NCBI GenBank assembly: GCA_002342205.1
Contig: DDPN01000168.1
Location: 1-22,105, forward strand
DNA from: Chitinophagaceae bacterium UBA2467
GTDB lineage: Bacteria; Bacteroidota; Bacteroidia; Chitinophagales; Chitinophagaceae
Direction: 5' to 3'
Length of the DNA stretch: 22,105 bases
The notes beneath the pieces were generated by a model. That model was not told the origin of the DNA, searched no databases, and saw only the letters and a list, made by a program, of their open reading frames with translations. Positions 16,187 to 22,105 of the stretch are shown piece by piece. Position 1 is the first letter of the stretch. Each line of letters starts with the position of its first letter. The position numbers were made by a program, and so were the translations under genes.

Positions 16187-18934
16187 TTAGATAGAGAAAG
16201 CGGTATCAATAATCTCCGCCTGTTCTTTAATGTGAATTTTATTATAACCACTCGCAGTAGATGCCGAAGGCTGACGACTGATCACTCCAAAACTAAAGTT
16301 TCTCAACTGCATTTTTAAGTAAGAGGCGGCTCCCATATTCTGGGGCTCTTCCTGTACCCAAAACCAAGTTGCACCACTATACTTTTTTTGAAGTTGTTCT
16401 AATTGATTTTGAGGAAGTGGGTACAACTGTTCAACACGAACAATCGCAATATCATTTCGCTGTTCACGCGTTTTTCTCTCTTCTAACTCAAAGAAAATTT
16501 TACCGGCACAGAAAAGCACCTTTTTAACTTTTCCTGACTCTGCGTTAGCATCATCAATAACCTCCTGAAAACCACCTTGCGTAAAAGAGGAAACTGCAGA
16601 ATAGGAACCAGGGTGTCTGAGGTTTGCTTTGGGAGAAAAATTAATGAGCGGTTTTCTGAAAGGCCAAGCAAGTTGTCTTCTTAACAAATGGAATAAGTTA
16701 GCAGCGGTCGTAACATTTGTGACAACAATATTGAGCTCAGCCGCTAATTGTAAAAATCTCTCCAACCTTGCACTACTGTGTTCAGGTCCCTGCCCTTCAT
16801 ATCCATGTGGCAGTAGTAGTGTGACCCCATTCATTCTATTCCACTTTTGTTCTCCTGCAGCGATAAACTGGTCAATGATTGTTTGTGCTCCATTTGAAAA
16901 ATCACCAAACTGCGCTTCCCAAATCACCAGTGATTGAGGATTCGCTAATGCATATCCATATTCAAAACCCAGGACACCATATTCACTCAATAAAGAATTA
17001 TAAATCCTAAACTGACCATTTGCCCCCGGTATGCGCGATAAACGGTTGTAGGGTTTGTCCGTATTTTCATCACGCAACACTGCATGACGATGAGAAAAAG
17101 TTCCCCTTTTTACATCCTGCCCACTCATTCTAACATCTTTTCCCTCGAGTAGTAAACTTGCGTACGCTAATAATTCGGCAGTGGCCCAATCAACTTTTTG
17201 TTCTGTATCAAACAGCTTCTTCTTTTCCTGTAAAATTTTCTCCACTTTTTTCAAGGGCTTAAAATCTTCAGGCCAATTCATGATTGAGTCGAACAAAGAA
17301 GTAAAATCGGCCGCGGTAATCGCAGTAGCTGGCGACTGTAAAAAATCTTCTGGCGTAGCTTTTCTTAATTTTTTCCATTCCAACTCTGGTGGCTGGTATT
17401 GGTAAGGAAGTGGGTTTTGTTTTACTTCATCTAGTCGCTCTTGCAAATCTTGCCAAAACTTCTTTTCCATCTCGCGTGCTAAGGTTTGCACCTCCGTATC
17501 GCCATTTTGAAGCAACTGATTAATATAAATTTCACGTGGGTTCTGTTGCTGCTCAATTAGTTTATACAAATGGGGCTGTGTGAATTTTGGATCATCCCCT
17601 TCGTTGTGTCCGTGTTTTCTATAACAGACCATATCAATAAACACATCCTTATTGAACTGCTGACGAAATGCAGTTGCAATTTCTACACAACGCACGACTG
17701 CTTCAGGATCATTTCCATTCACATGAAATACAGGTGCTTGAATGGCAGCAGCAAGTGAGGTACAATAATCTGAACTGCGGGCATCTTCAAAATCAGTAGT
17801 AAAACCAATTTGATTATTGATAATAAAATGAAGCGTTCCACCCGTAGCGTAGCCATCCAGGTTTGACATTTGTAAAACTTCATACACAATGCCCTGCCCT
17901 GCTACCGATGCATCTCCATGAATTAGTATAGGAAGAATCCGATCAGAATCAGATCCGTGCATGAGATCTGCTTTTGCACGTGAAAATCCTAGTACAACCG
18001 GATTAACAGCTTCTAAGTGGGATGGATTAGGAATTAATTTTAAACTGATTTTTTTATTGTGCAGTGTATCCACCTCACTTCCGTAGCCCATGTGATATTT
18101 AACATCCCCGCTACCCATGGTCTGATCCACTTTTGCTGTTCCTTCAAATTCACTAAAAATGTGTTCATAGGTTTTACCCATGATATTAGCTAGCACATTA
18201 AGACGTCCACGATGTGCCATTCCAATGACTACCTCTTTTATTTCATTTTCAGCAGCCGTATTGATGATAGCATCTAACGCAGCAATTGTGGTTTCTCCTC
18301 CTTCCAGTGAAAACCTTTTTTGTCCCACATATTTTGTGTGCAAAAAACGTTCGAACATCACCCCTTGATTGAGTTTCTCTAGTACACGTCTTTTTTGTGT
18401 GAGTGGAAGTGGGCTGTATAACTTATTTTCAATGGCCTCCGTCAACCAATTTGTTTGCTCTGTATTGCTGATATACTTGTACTCAATACCAACACTGGAG
18501 GCATAACACTTTTCAAGTTTTGCAAGTATGTCGCGCAGTTTGGCAAAACCTAAACCTAGATATTGCCCTGCATAGAATGACTGATCCAAATCTGCTTCAG
18601 AAAACCCATAATGTGATAACTCAATATTCGCTCCCCGATCCTTTCTTGCCCGAATAGGATTTGTTTTAGCAATCAAGTGCCCTTTGTTTCTATATCCAAG
18701 AATTAACCGATAAACATTGAGCTCTCGCACCCAATCAACAGACTGCCCTTCTGGAAGCGCAGCTGATTTTGCAGTAGTATCACTTGCTAGTTTTCCAGAG
18801 GAAACTGCAAAATCAAACCCTTCAAAAAACTTACGTAAATCAGGGTCAACAGAGGATGGGCTCTTAATAAACTCCTGGTACAGACTTTCAATATACCCAG
18901 GGTGGGACTGCGTAACGTAGGAAAAATCCTTCAT
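16187..18934 (-). CDS. sucA: 2-oxoglutarate dehydrogenase E1 component
   Basis: A 915-aa thiamine-diphosphate enzyme that decarboxylates 2-oxoglutarate and passes succinyl to the E2 lipoyl group. The N-terminal tail (YVTQSHPGYIESLYQEF) is the conserved E1o segment that contacts the complex. Other motifs are GMAHRGRLNVL (about 238-248), GDASVAGQGIVYE, CYRKHGHNEGD, the transketolase-type RGTFSHRHAV and LLPHGYEGQGPEHSSARLERFLQ near the active site. Length is typical of E1o (about 900-930). The frame is open 17 codons further up, but MKDFSYVTQSHPG is the standard E1o beginning, so ATG 18934 is used. A palindrome and a weak -7-like box lie upstream. It is divergent from rpsT and forms an operon with sucB. 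Confidence 0.96.
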   Translation of the reverse strand: MKDFSYVTQSHPGYIESLYQEFIKSPSSVDPDLRKFFEGFDFAVSSGKLASDTTAKSAALPEGQSVDWVRELNVYRLILGYRNKGHLIAKTNPIRARKDRGANIELSHYGFSEADLDQSFYAGQYLGLGFAKLRDILAKLEKCYASSVGIEYKYISNTEQTNWLTEAIENKLYSPLPLTQKRRVLEKLNQGVMFERFLHTKYVGQKRFSLEGGETTIAALDAIINTAAENEIKEVVIGMAHRGRLNVLANIMGKTYEHIFSEFEGTAKVDQTMGSGDVKYHMGYGSEVDTLHNKKISLKLIPNPSHLEAVNPVVLGFSRAKADLMHGSDSDRILPILIHGDASVAGQGIVYEVLQMSNLDGYATGGTLHFIINNQIGFTTDFEDARSSDYCTSLAAAIQAPVFHVNGNDPEAVVRCVEIATAFRQQFNKDVFIDMVCYRKHGHNEGDDPKFTQPHLYKLIEQQQNPREIYINQLLQNGDTEVQTLAREMEKKFWQDLQERLDEVKQNPLPYQYQPPELEWKKLRKATPEDFLQSPATAITAADFTSLFDSIMNWPEDFKPLKKVEKILQEKKKLFDTEQKVDWATAELLAYASLLLEGKDVRMSGQDVKRGTFSHRHAVLRDENTDKPYNRLSRIPGANGQFRIYNSLLSEYGVLGFEYGYALANPQSLVIWEAQFGDFSNGAQTIIDQFIAAGEQKWNRMNGVTLLLPHGYEGQGPEHSSARLERFLQLAAELNIVVTNVTTAANLFHLLRRQLAWPFRKPLINFSPKANLRHPGSYSAVSSFTQGGFQEVIDDANAESGKVKKVLFCAGKIFFELEERKTREQRNDIAIVRVEQLYPLPQNQLEQLQKKYSGATWFWVQEEPQNMGAASYLKMQLRNFSFGVISRQPSASTASGYNKIHIKEQAEIIDTAFSI

Positions 18935-18954
18935 GAATGTCAATGTGTTAGAAA

Positions 18955-18971
18955 TACCCGAATTCGGGGTA
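18955..18971. promoter_or_regulatory. Palindrome near the predicted sucA transcription start
   Basis: TACCCGAATTCGGGGTA contains the exact 12-bp palindrome CCCGAATTCGGG (18957-18968). It lies 20 nt upstream of the sucA start codon, just downstream of GATATTTG on the minus strand (plus CAAATATC, 18972-18979), a 7-of-8 match to the -7 consensus without a good -33. The position would suit an operator overlapping the start of transcription. Confidence 0.35.
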
Positions 18972-19046
18972 CAAATATCGCTCAAAAAGGCCTAATTGGG
19001 AAGCCTTTGCCGGGTTCCGGGCCCTTAATATTCAGATTCTGATAAA

Positions 19047-19078
19047 TTTGGTCATCCCAGGCCAAATCCCTACCTTTG
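19047..19078 (+). promoter_or_regulatory. rpsT promoter
   Basis: TTTG (19047-19050) and TACCTTTG (19071-19078, full TAnnTTTG match) are separated by 20 nt. Transcription should begin near 19083, giving a leader of about 17 nt before the rpsT ATG. Confidence 0.75.
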
Positions 19079-19099
19079 CCCTCCTTAAATTAAAGCTAG

Positions 19100-19351
19100 A
19101 TGGCTAATCACAGTGCAACTAAAAAAGACGCCCGCCAGGCCGCTAAACGTCGCGAACACAACAAGTATTATGGAAAAACAACCCGTAATGCAATCCGTGA
19201 TTTGAAAGCTTCAACGGGTAGTGAAATGAAAGAGCAATTCCCTACAGTTGCTGGCATGATCGACAAGTTGGCAAAGCGTGGCATCATCCACAAAAACAAA
19301 GCAGCTAACCTAAAAAGCAAGCTTGCTAAAAAAGTAAATGCGACTAAATAA
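19100..19351 (+). CDS. rpsT: 30S ribosomal protein S20
   Basis: An 83-aa Lys/Arg/Ala-rich helical protein that binds 16S rRNA early in small-subunit assembly. It begins MANHSATKKDARQAAKRRE, with the conserved RRxHNK-like basic helix, and continues with NAIRDLKAST and the C-terminal KRGIIHKNKAANLKSKLAKKVN, all standard S20 features. The length is the usual one for Bacteroidota (83-86 aa). It has its own strong promoter (19047-19078) and terminator (19372-19398), so it is monocistronic. The leader is too short for an elaborate regulatory structure. Confidence 0.97.
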   Translation: MANHSATKKDARQAAKRREHNKYYGKTTRNAIRDLKASTGSEMKEQFPTVAGMIDKLAKRGIIHKNKAANLKSKLAKKVNATK

Positions 19352-19371
19352 TAGTCATTCAGATATTTGCT

Positions 19372-19398
19372 AAAGGCACCTATTCGGGTGCCTTTTTT
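19372..19398 (+). terminator. Rho-independent terminator of rpsT
   Basis: The stem GGCACC (19375-19380) with GGTGCC (19387-19392), extended by AAA/TTT, closes a 6-nt loop and is followed by a T run to 19398. It begins 20 nt after the rpsT stop. Confidence 0.92.
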
Positions 19399-19428
19399 AT
19401 TTCCCTTATTTTTATACAAATAGATTTC

Positions 19429-21162
19429 ATGAGAAAGATTTTTATAACCTTCTTCTTATCGGCTGTCTGTTCTTTTTATTTAATGGGGCAATCGCTTCAA
19501 ACCACCTTTGAAAAAACACAAGGCAAAGAAACGCCCACCTATGATGAAATTATTGCCTGGTGGAAAAAAGCAGATCAGTCATCTACCCTACTTACCCTGC
19601 AAACAAAAGGACCCACTGATGCAGGTTTTCCGCTCCATTTAGCTATTCTAAGCAACAAGGGATATAATTCAATTCATGCAGCAAAAGAAGCAGGTGCTTC
19701 AATCATTCTCGTTAATAACGGGATACACCCTGGTGAGCCAGATGGAATTGATGCTAGTATGTTACTGGCAAAAAATGTGATTGAAAAAAAACTAAGCCTA
19801 CCTCAAAATTTAGTCGTTGCAATTATTCCCGTGTACAATATTGGAGGGTGTCTGAATAGAAGTTCCAATTTCAGAGTTGATCAAGAAGGACCGGAGGCTT
19901 TTGGCTCCAGAGGCAACTCGCAATATCTCGATTTAAATAGAGATTTTATCAAGTGCGACTCAAAAGAAGCTCTATCATTTACTTCCATTTTTCGGGAATG
20001 TGATCCAGATGTTTTCATAGATAATCACGTAAGCAACGGAGCCGATTACCAACACGTCATGACCTTGCTAACTAGCCAGCCTAGCAAGCTGGGCGGTGTG
20101 ATGGAGACCTTTTTAAGAGCAAAATTTGAACCAGCCCTTTATGCAGGAATGAAAGAAAGAGGATACGATATGATCCCCTATGTAAATGCGTATGGCGACA
20201 AGCCTGAAAATGGTTGGAGTACTTATTGGGATAGCCCACGATACACGAGTGGCTATGCAACACTATGGAATAGCTTCGCCTTTGTTCCAGAAACGCACAT
20301 GTTAAAGCCGTATGATCAACGAGTAATGGCTACACTCGCCCTAATGGAAAATTTCATTGCATTCACAGGGAAAAACGCAAAAGAAATTCAGCAGTTGCGT
20401 AACAGAACCAAACAGGCTGCGGCCGCGGCCGATCAATTCCCCATTAAATGGAAATTGGATAAAACAGGTTTCACAGAATATACTTTCAAAGGATTTGAAT
20501 CAGGAAATAAACCCAGCGAAGTATCTGGCCTTAGCAGACTATACTATGACCGTTCAAAACCATTCACCAAAACAATCAAGGTGTTTGACAAATTTGTTCC
20601 GGAGTTGAGCATAGTAAAACCCAAAGCATACATCATTCCACAAGGTTGGTGGAAAGTTATTGATCGGTTATTGGCAAATGATGTAAAAATGGTCAAACTT
20701 AAAAAAGACACTTCCATTCAAGTGGAATGGTATCGTATTGAGGACTACAAAACGATGCCTCGGCAATATGAAATGCATCACCTCAACAGTGATGTAGTTG
20801 TCAGTAAAGAAACTGGAGTCAAATTTTTTAGAAAAGGAGACTGGGTTATTGAACTCAACCAACCTGCCAATCGGTTTTTAGTTGAAACTTTAGAGCCACA
20901 AGCTGAAGATTCCTATTTTGCTTGGAACTTTTTCGATGCCATTCTTGGCCAAAAAGAAGGCTATTCTGCCTATGTATTTGAAGACAAAGCTGCGAATTTC
21001 CTCAAGCAAAATCCAGATTTAAAAGCAAAACTGGAACAACGCAAACTTTCTGATACCACATTTGCAAAAAGTGCTCGTGCGCAATTGGATTTTGTATTTA
21101 AAAACTCGCCGTGGTACGAGCCTGATCACAATCGCTATCCGGTGTTTAGAGTTTATCAATAA
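19429..21162 (+). CDS. Secreted M14 family zinc carboxypeptidase-like protein
   Basis: A 577-aa protein with a signal peptide (MRKIFITFFLSAVCSFYLMGQ). The M14 peptidase domain covers about 35-325: the zinc motif is HPGE (His100, Glu103) in NNGIHPGEPDGID, followed by LDLNRDFIK, and the third zinc ligand is His200 (FIDNHVSNGADYQH). FVPETHML carries the likely catalytic Glu. The C-terminal ~240 residues are an unassigned beta-rich extension with no T9SS tail. It is shorter and differently built from the 866-aa M14 protein at 7199-9799, although both should be exported zinc peptidases. The ATG follows the rpsT terminator by 30 nt; no strong promoter is obvious. A long hairpin (21170-21279) begins 7 nt after its stop. 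Confidence 0.88.
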   Translation: MRKIFITFFLSAVCSFYLMGQSLQTTFEKTQGKETPTYDEIIAWWKKADQSSTLLTLQTKGPTDAGFPLHLAILSNKGYNSIHAAKEAGASIILVNNGIHPGEPDGIDASMLLAKNVIEKKLSLPQNLVVAIIPVYNIGGCLNRSSNFRVDQEGPEAFGSRGNSQYLDLNRDFIKCDSKEALSFTSIFRECDPDVFIDNHVSNGADYQHVMTLLTSQPSKLGGVMETFLRAKFEPALYAGMKERGYDMIPYVNAYGDKPENGWSTYWDSPRYTSGYATLWNSFAFVPETHMLKPYDQRVMATLALMENFIAFTGKNAKEIQQLRNRTKQAAAAADQFPIKWKLDKTGFTEYTFKGFESGNKPSEVSGLSRLYYDRSKPFTKTIKVFDKFVPELSIVKPKAYIIPQGWWKVIDRLLANDVKMVKLKKDTSIQVEWYRIEDYKTMPRQYEMHHLNSDVVVSKETGVKFFRKGDWVIELNQPANRFLVETLEPQAEDSYFAWNFFDAILGQKEGYSAYVFEDKAANFLKQNPDLKAKLEQRKLSDTTFAKSARAQLDFVFKNSPWYEPDHNRYPVFRVYQ

Positions 21163-21169
21163 CGAAGCA

Positions 21170-21279
21170 TAGTTGGAATTGTCAGTTCGTGGGCTAAAAC
21201 GGTACGGCTCAACTTTTTTTATGTCTGCGATTAATACGGCCGTCCCGTTAGACACCCCACTCACAGACAATTCCAACTA
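21170..21279. repeat. Long imperfect hairpin, copy 1 of a paired structured element
   Basis: The outer arms TAGTTGGAATTGTC (21170-21183) and GACAATTCCAACTA (21266-21279) are perfectly complementary over 14 bp. Further in, GTGGG (21189-21193) pairs with CCCAC (21256-21260), and CGGTACGGC (21200-21208) with GCCGTCCCG (21239-21247, one mismatch). Between these helices lies an internal loop, TAAAA (21195-21199) against TTAGACA (21248-21254). The apical region contains seven T (21214-21220). The same loop and layout recur in opposite orientation at 21362-21516. Transcribed strand, if any, is unknown. Confidence 0.85.
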
Positions 21280-21361
21280 CCCCCTTAATTAGAACGCTAT
21301 CTGTAGCTCAAGCGCATTGTGTTTGGCGTTTGTATACTCACAAATAAACTCTGTTCATTCT
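21280..21361. other. Spacer between the two hairpins
   Basis: Non-coding, AT-rich sequence with no gene. The only local structure seen is a 5-bp inverted repeat, TTTGT and ACAAA (21329-21344). No convincing Bacteroidota promoter was found on either strand; TGTGTTTG (21318-21325) is a weak -7-like match without a -33. Confidence 0.5.
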
Positions 21362-21516
21362 GCTATAGCTTATTGCTATGGCTGTGGAATTTGCGAGGCA
21401 GACTGTCTAACGTCAAGGCAATAGTTATGAAATGAAAATAGTATGGCAGCTGCCGTGACGTTTTAGTCTGACGAGCATATTCCACAGCCAGAACAGGGAG
21501 CAATAAAATTAATAGC
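21362..21516. repeat. Long imperfect hairpin, copy 2, inverted relative to copy 1
   Basis: The arms TGGCTGTGGAAT (21379-21390) and ATTCCACAGCCA (21479-21490) pair over 12 bp. The stem is extended outward by TTATTGCT (21370-21377) with AGCAATAA (21499-21506) and GCTAT with ATAGC. Inward, CAGAC (21399-21403) pairs with GTCTG (21466-21470), and CGTCAAGGCA (21411-21420) with TGCCGTGACG (21451-21460, one mismatch). The internal loop between them is TGTCTAA (21404-21410) against TTTTA (21461-21465), the exact reverse complement of the loop in copy 1. On the minus strand it lies directly behind the rRNA operon terminator. Confidence 0.85.
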
Positions 21517-21534
21517 GTAAAATTGATAGGAAAT

Positions 21535-21564
21535 AAAAAAGCCCAACCGGAAACCGATTGGGCT
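21535..21564 (-). terminator. Terminator of the rRNA operon
   Basis: GCCCAA (21541-21546) pairs with TTGGGC (21558-21563) and CGG (21548-21550) with CCG (21554-21556), with one mismatch and an AAA loop. On the minus strand a T run follows (plus A run 21535-21540). It lies 7 nt beyond the 5S 3' end. Confidence 0.92.
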
Positions 21565-21570
21565 AAAGAA

Positions 21571-21682
<112 letters not shown>

Positions 21683-21745
21683 GATCTTAACTGCATTGCT
21701 GCAGCAATAAGATTAACATATTGGAAAAAGTTAGCGAGTACCTTG

Positions 21746-21769
21746 TTTTTTTCTTCGAAAAGAAAAAAA
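21746..21769 (-). other. A/U-only-type hairpin with TTCG loop in the 23S-5S spacer
   Basis: On the minus strand TTTTTTTCTT, TTCG, AAGAAAAAAA forms a perfect 10-bp stem with a stable tetraloop, beginning immediately after the 23S 3' end. It may be part of the 23S 3' processing region or a pausing element. It lacks a GC stem and a following T tract, so it is not a normal terminator. Confidence 0.6.
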
Positions 21770-21770
21770 A

Positions 21771-22105
21771 TTAAAGCGTACGGGCAATTAGTACTACTCG
21801 GCTTTGATGTTACCACCTTTACACCTGTAGCCTATCAACGTCATAGTCTTTGACGGCCCTTAAAAGTAAACTCATCTTGAGGAAGGTTTCACGCTTAGAT
21901 GCTTTCAGCGTTTATCCTGTCCGTACATAGCTACTCAGCATTGCACCTGGCGGCACAACTGATACACCAGCGGTACGTACGACCCGGTCCTCTCGTACTA
22001 AGGTCATGTCCTCTCAATTTACTAACGCCCACCACAGATAGGGACCGAACTGTCTTGCGACGTTCTGAACCCAGTTCACGTGCCACTTTAATCGGCGAAC
22101 AGCCG
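21771..22105 (-). rRNA. rrl: 23S ribosomal RNA, 3' end (partial)
   Basis: Read on the minus strand, this is the last ~335 nt of 23S rRNA. It includes the sarcin-ricin segment AGTACGAGAGGACCGG and the terminal CGTTGATAGGC region, ending near GCTTTAA. It runs off the right edge of the window, so the body of the gene and the 16S lie beyond 22105. The 3' end is estimated from the alignment of conserved bases. Confidence 0.96.

Noticed and set aside
18935..18985. Upstream extension of sucA
   Set aside because: The extra 17 codons cross the palindrome and the predicted transcription start, and E1o proteins normally begin at the MKDFSYVTQ-type sequence.
18985..19010. AAAGGC/GCCTTT inverted repeat as a terminator
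   Set aside because: It lies between divergent sucA and rpsT, where no transcript ends, and it has an 11-nt loop with no following T run.
21019..21276. Open frame of 85 codons on the minus strand
   Set aside because: It is antisense to the M14 3' end and the first hairpin, with no homology-like features.
21280..21361. Hairpins as terminal repeats of an insertion sequence
   Set aside because: Only about 80 nt lie between the hairpins, with no transposase frame and no clear target-site duplication.
21170..21516. Hairpin pair as integron attC sites
   Set aside because: GTTAGAC and GTCTAAC resemble attC R boxes, but the opposite arm reads CTAAAAC rather than a matching RYYYAAC box. The boxes also lie inside a longer stem, and no integrase or cassette array is seen.

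Overview
The window looks like a chromosomal segment of a Bacteroidota bacterium, most likely from the Chitinophagaceae or a close relative. Four things point there. Several upstream regions carry the Bacteroidota-type -7 box TAnnTTTG, in some cases with a TTG-type -33 box about 20 nt away. One protease ends in a type IX secretion system (T9SS) sorting tail. Lipobox lipoproteins are frequent. The AMP nucleosidase is the short Bacteroidota form. The genus-level placement is inference.

Layout from left to right. A rho-independent terminator for an off-window plus-strand gene lies at 37-65. Next come two minus-strand genes, an S8 protease lipoprotein and a small HsdR_N/PD-(D/E)XK protein. Divergent from these are amn (AMP nucleosidase) and queA (queuosine tRNA modification). 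Between amn and queA, a clear promoter is followed by a compact, apparently structured leader. queA meets the convergent lysC stop-to-stop with no gap. The minus-strand block lysC, Ldh-family oxidoreductase, ssb and a large M14 peptidase follows, with a strong terminator behind ssb. Divergent from it are mnmA (tRNA 2-thiouridylase), an unrecognised lipoprotein and a T9SS-exported S8 protease. These converge, with a short antisense overlap, on a minus-strand operon: sucA and sucB (2-oxoglutarate dehydrogenase E1 and E2), then an RsmB/NOP-type RNA methyltransferase that appears to start at a TTG overlapping the sucB stop. rpsT (S20) with promoter and terminator and a second M14 peptidase are on the plus strand. 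The window ends in the 3' end of a minus-strand rRNA operon (23S partial, 5S, terminator).

Most genes are housekeeping: tRNA modification (queA, mnmA), translation (rpsT, rRNA, RNA methyltransferase), TCA cycle, the aspartate pathway and replication (ssb). Around them sit four predicted exported or lipid-anchored peptidases (two S8, two M14), fitting a peptide-scavenging lifestyle.

The most unusual signal is in the roughly 400 nt non-coding stretch between the second M14 gene and 5S. It holds two long imperfect hairpins, about 100 nt each between matching stem positions, in opposite orientation. They share the same 5-by-7 internal loop (TAAAA facing TTAGACA), while the flanking helices differ by pair-preserving changes. 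The second notable signal is the structured leader upstream of queA. No CRISPR array, tRNA gene, phage or IS transposase was seen.
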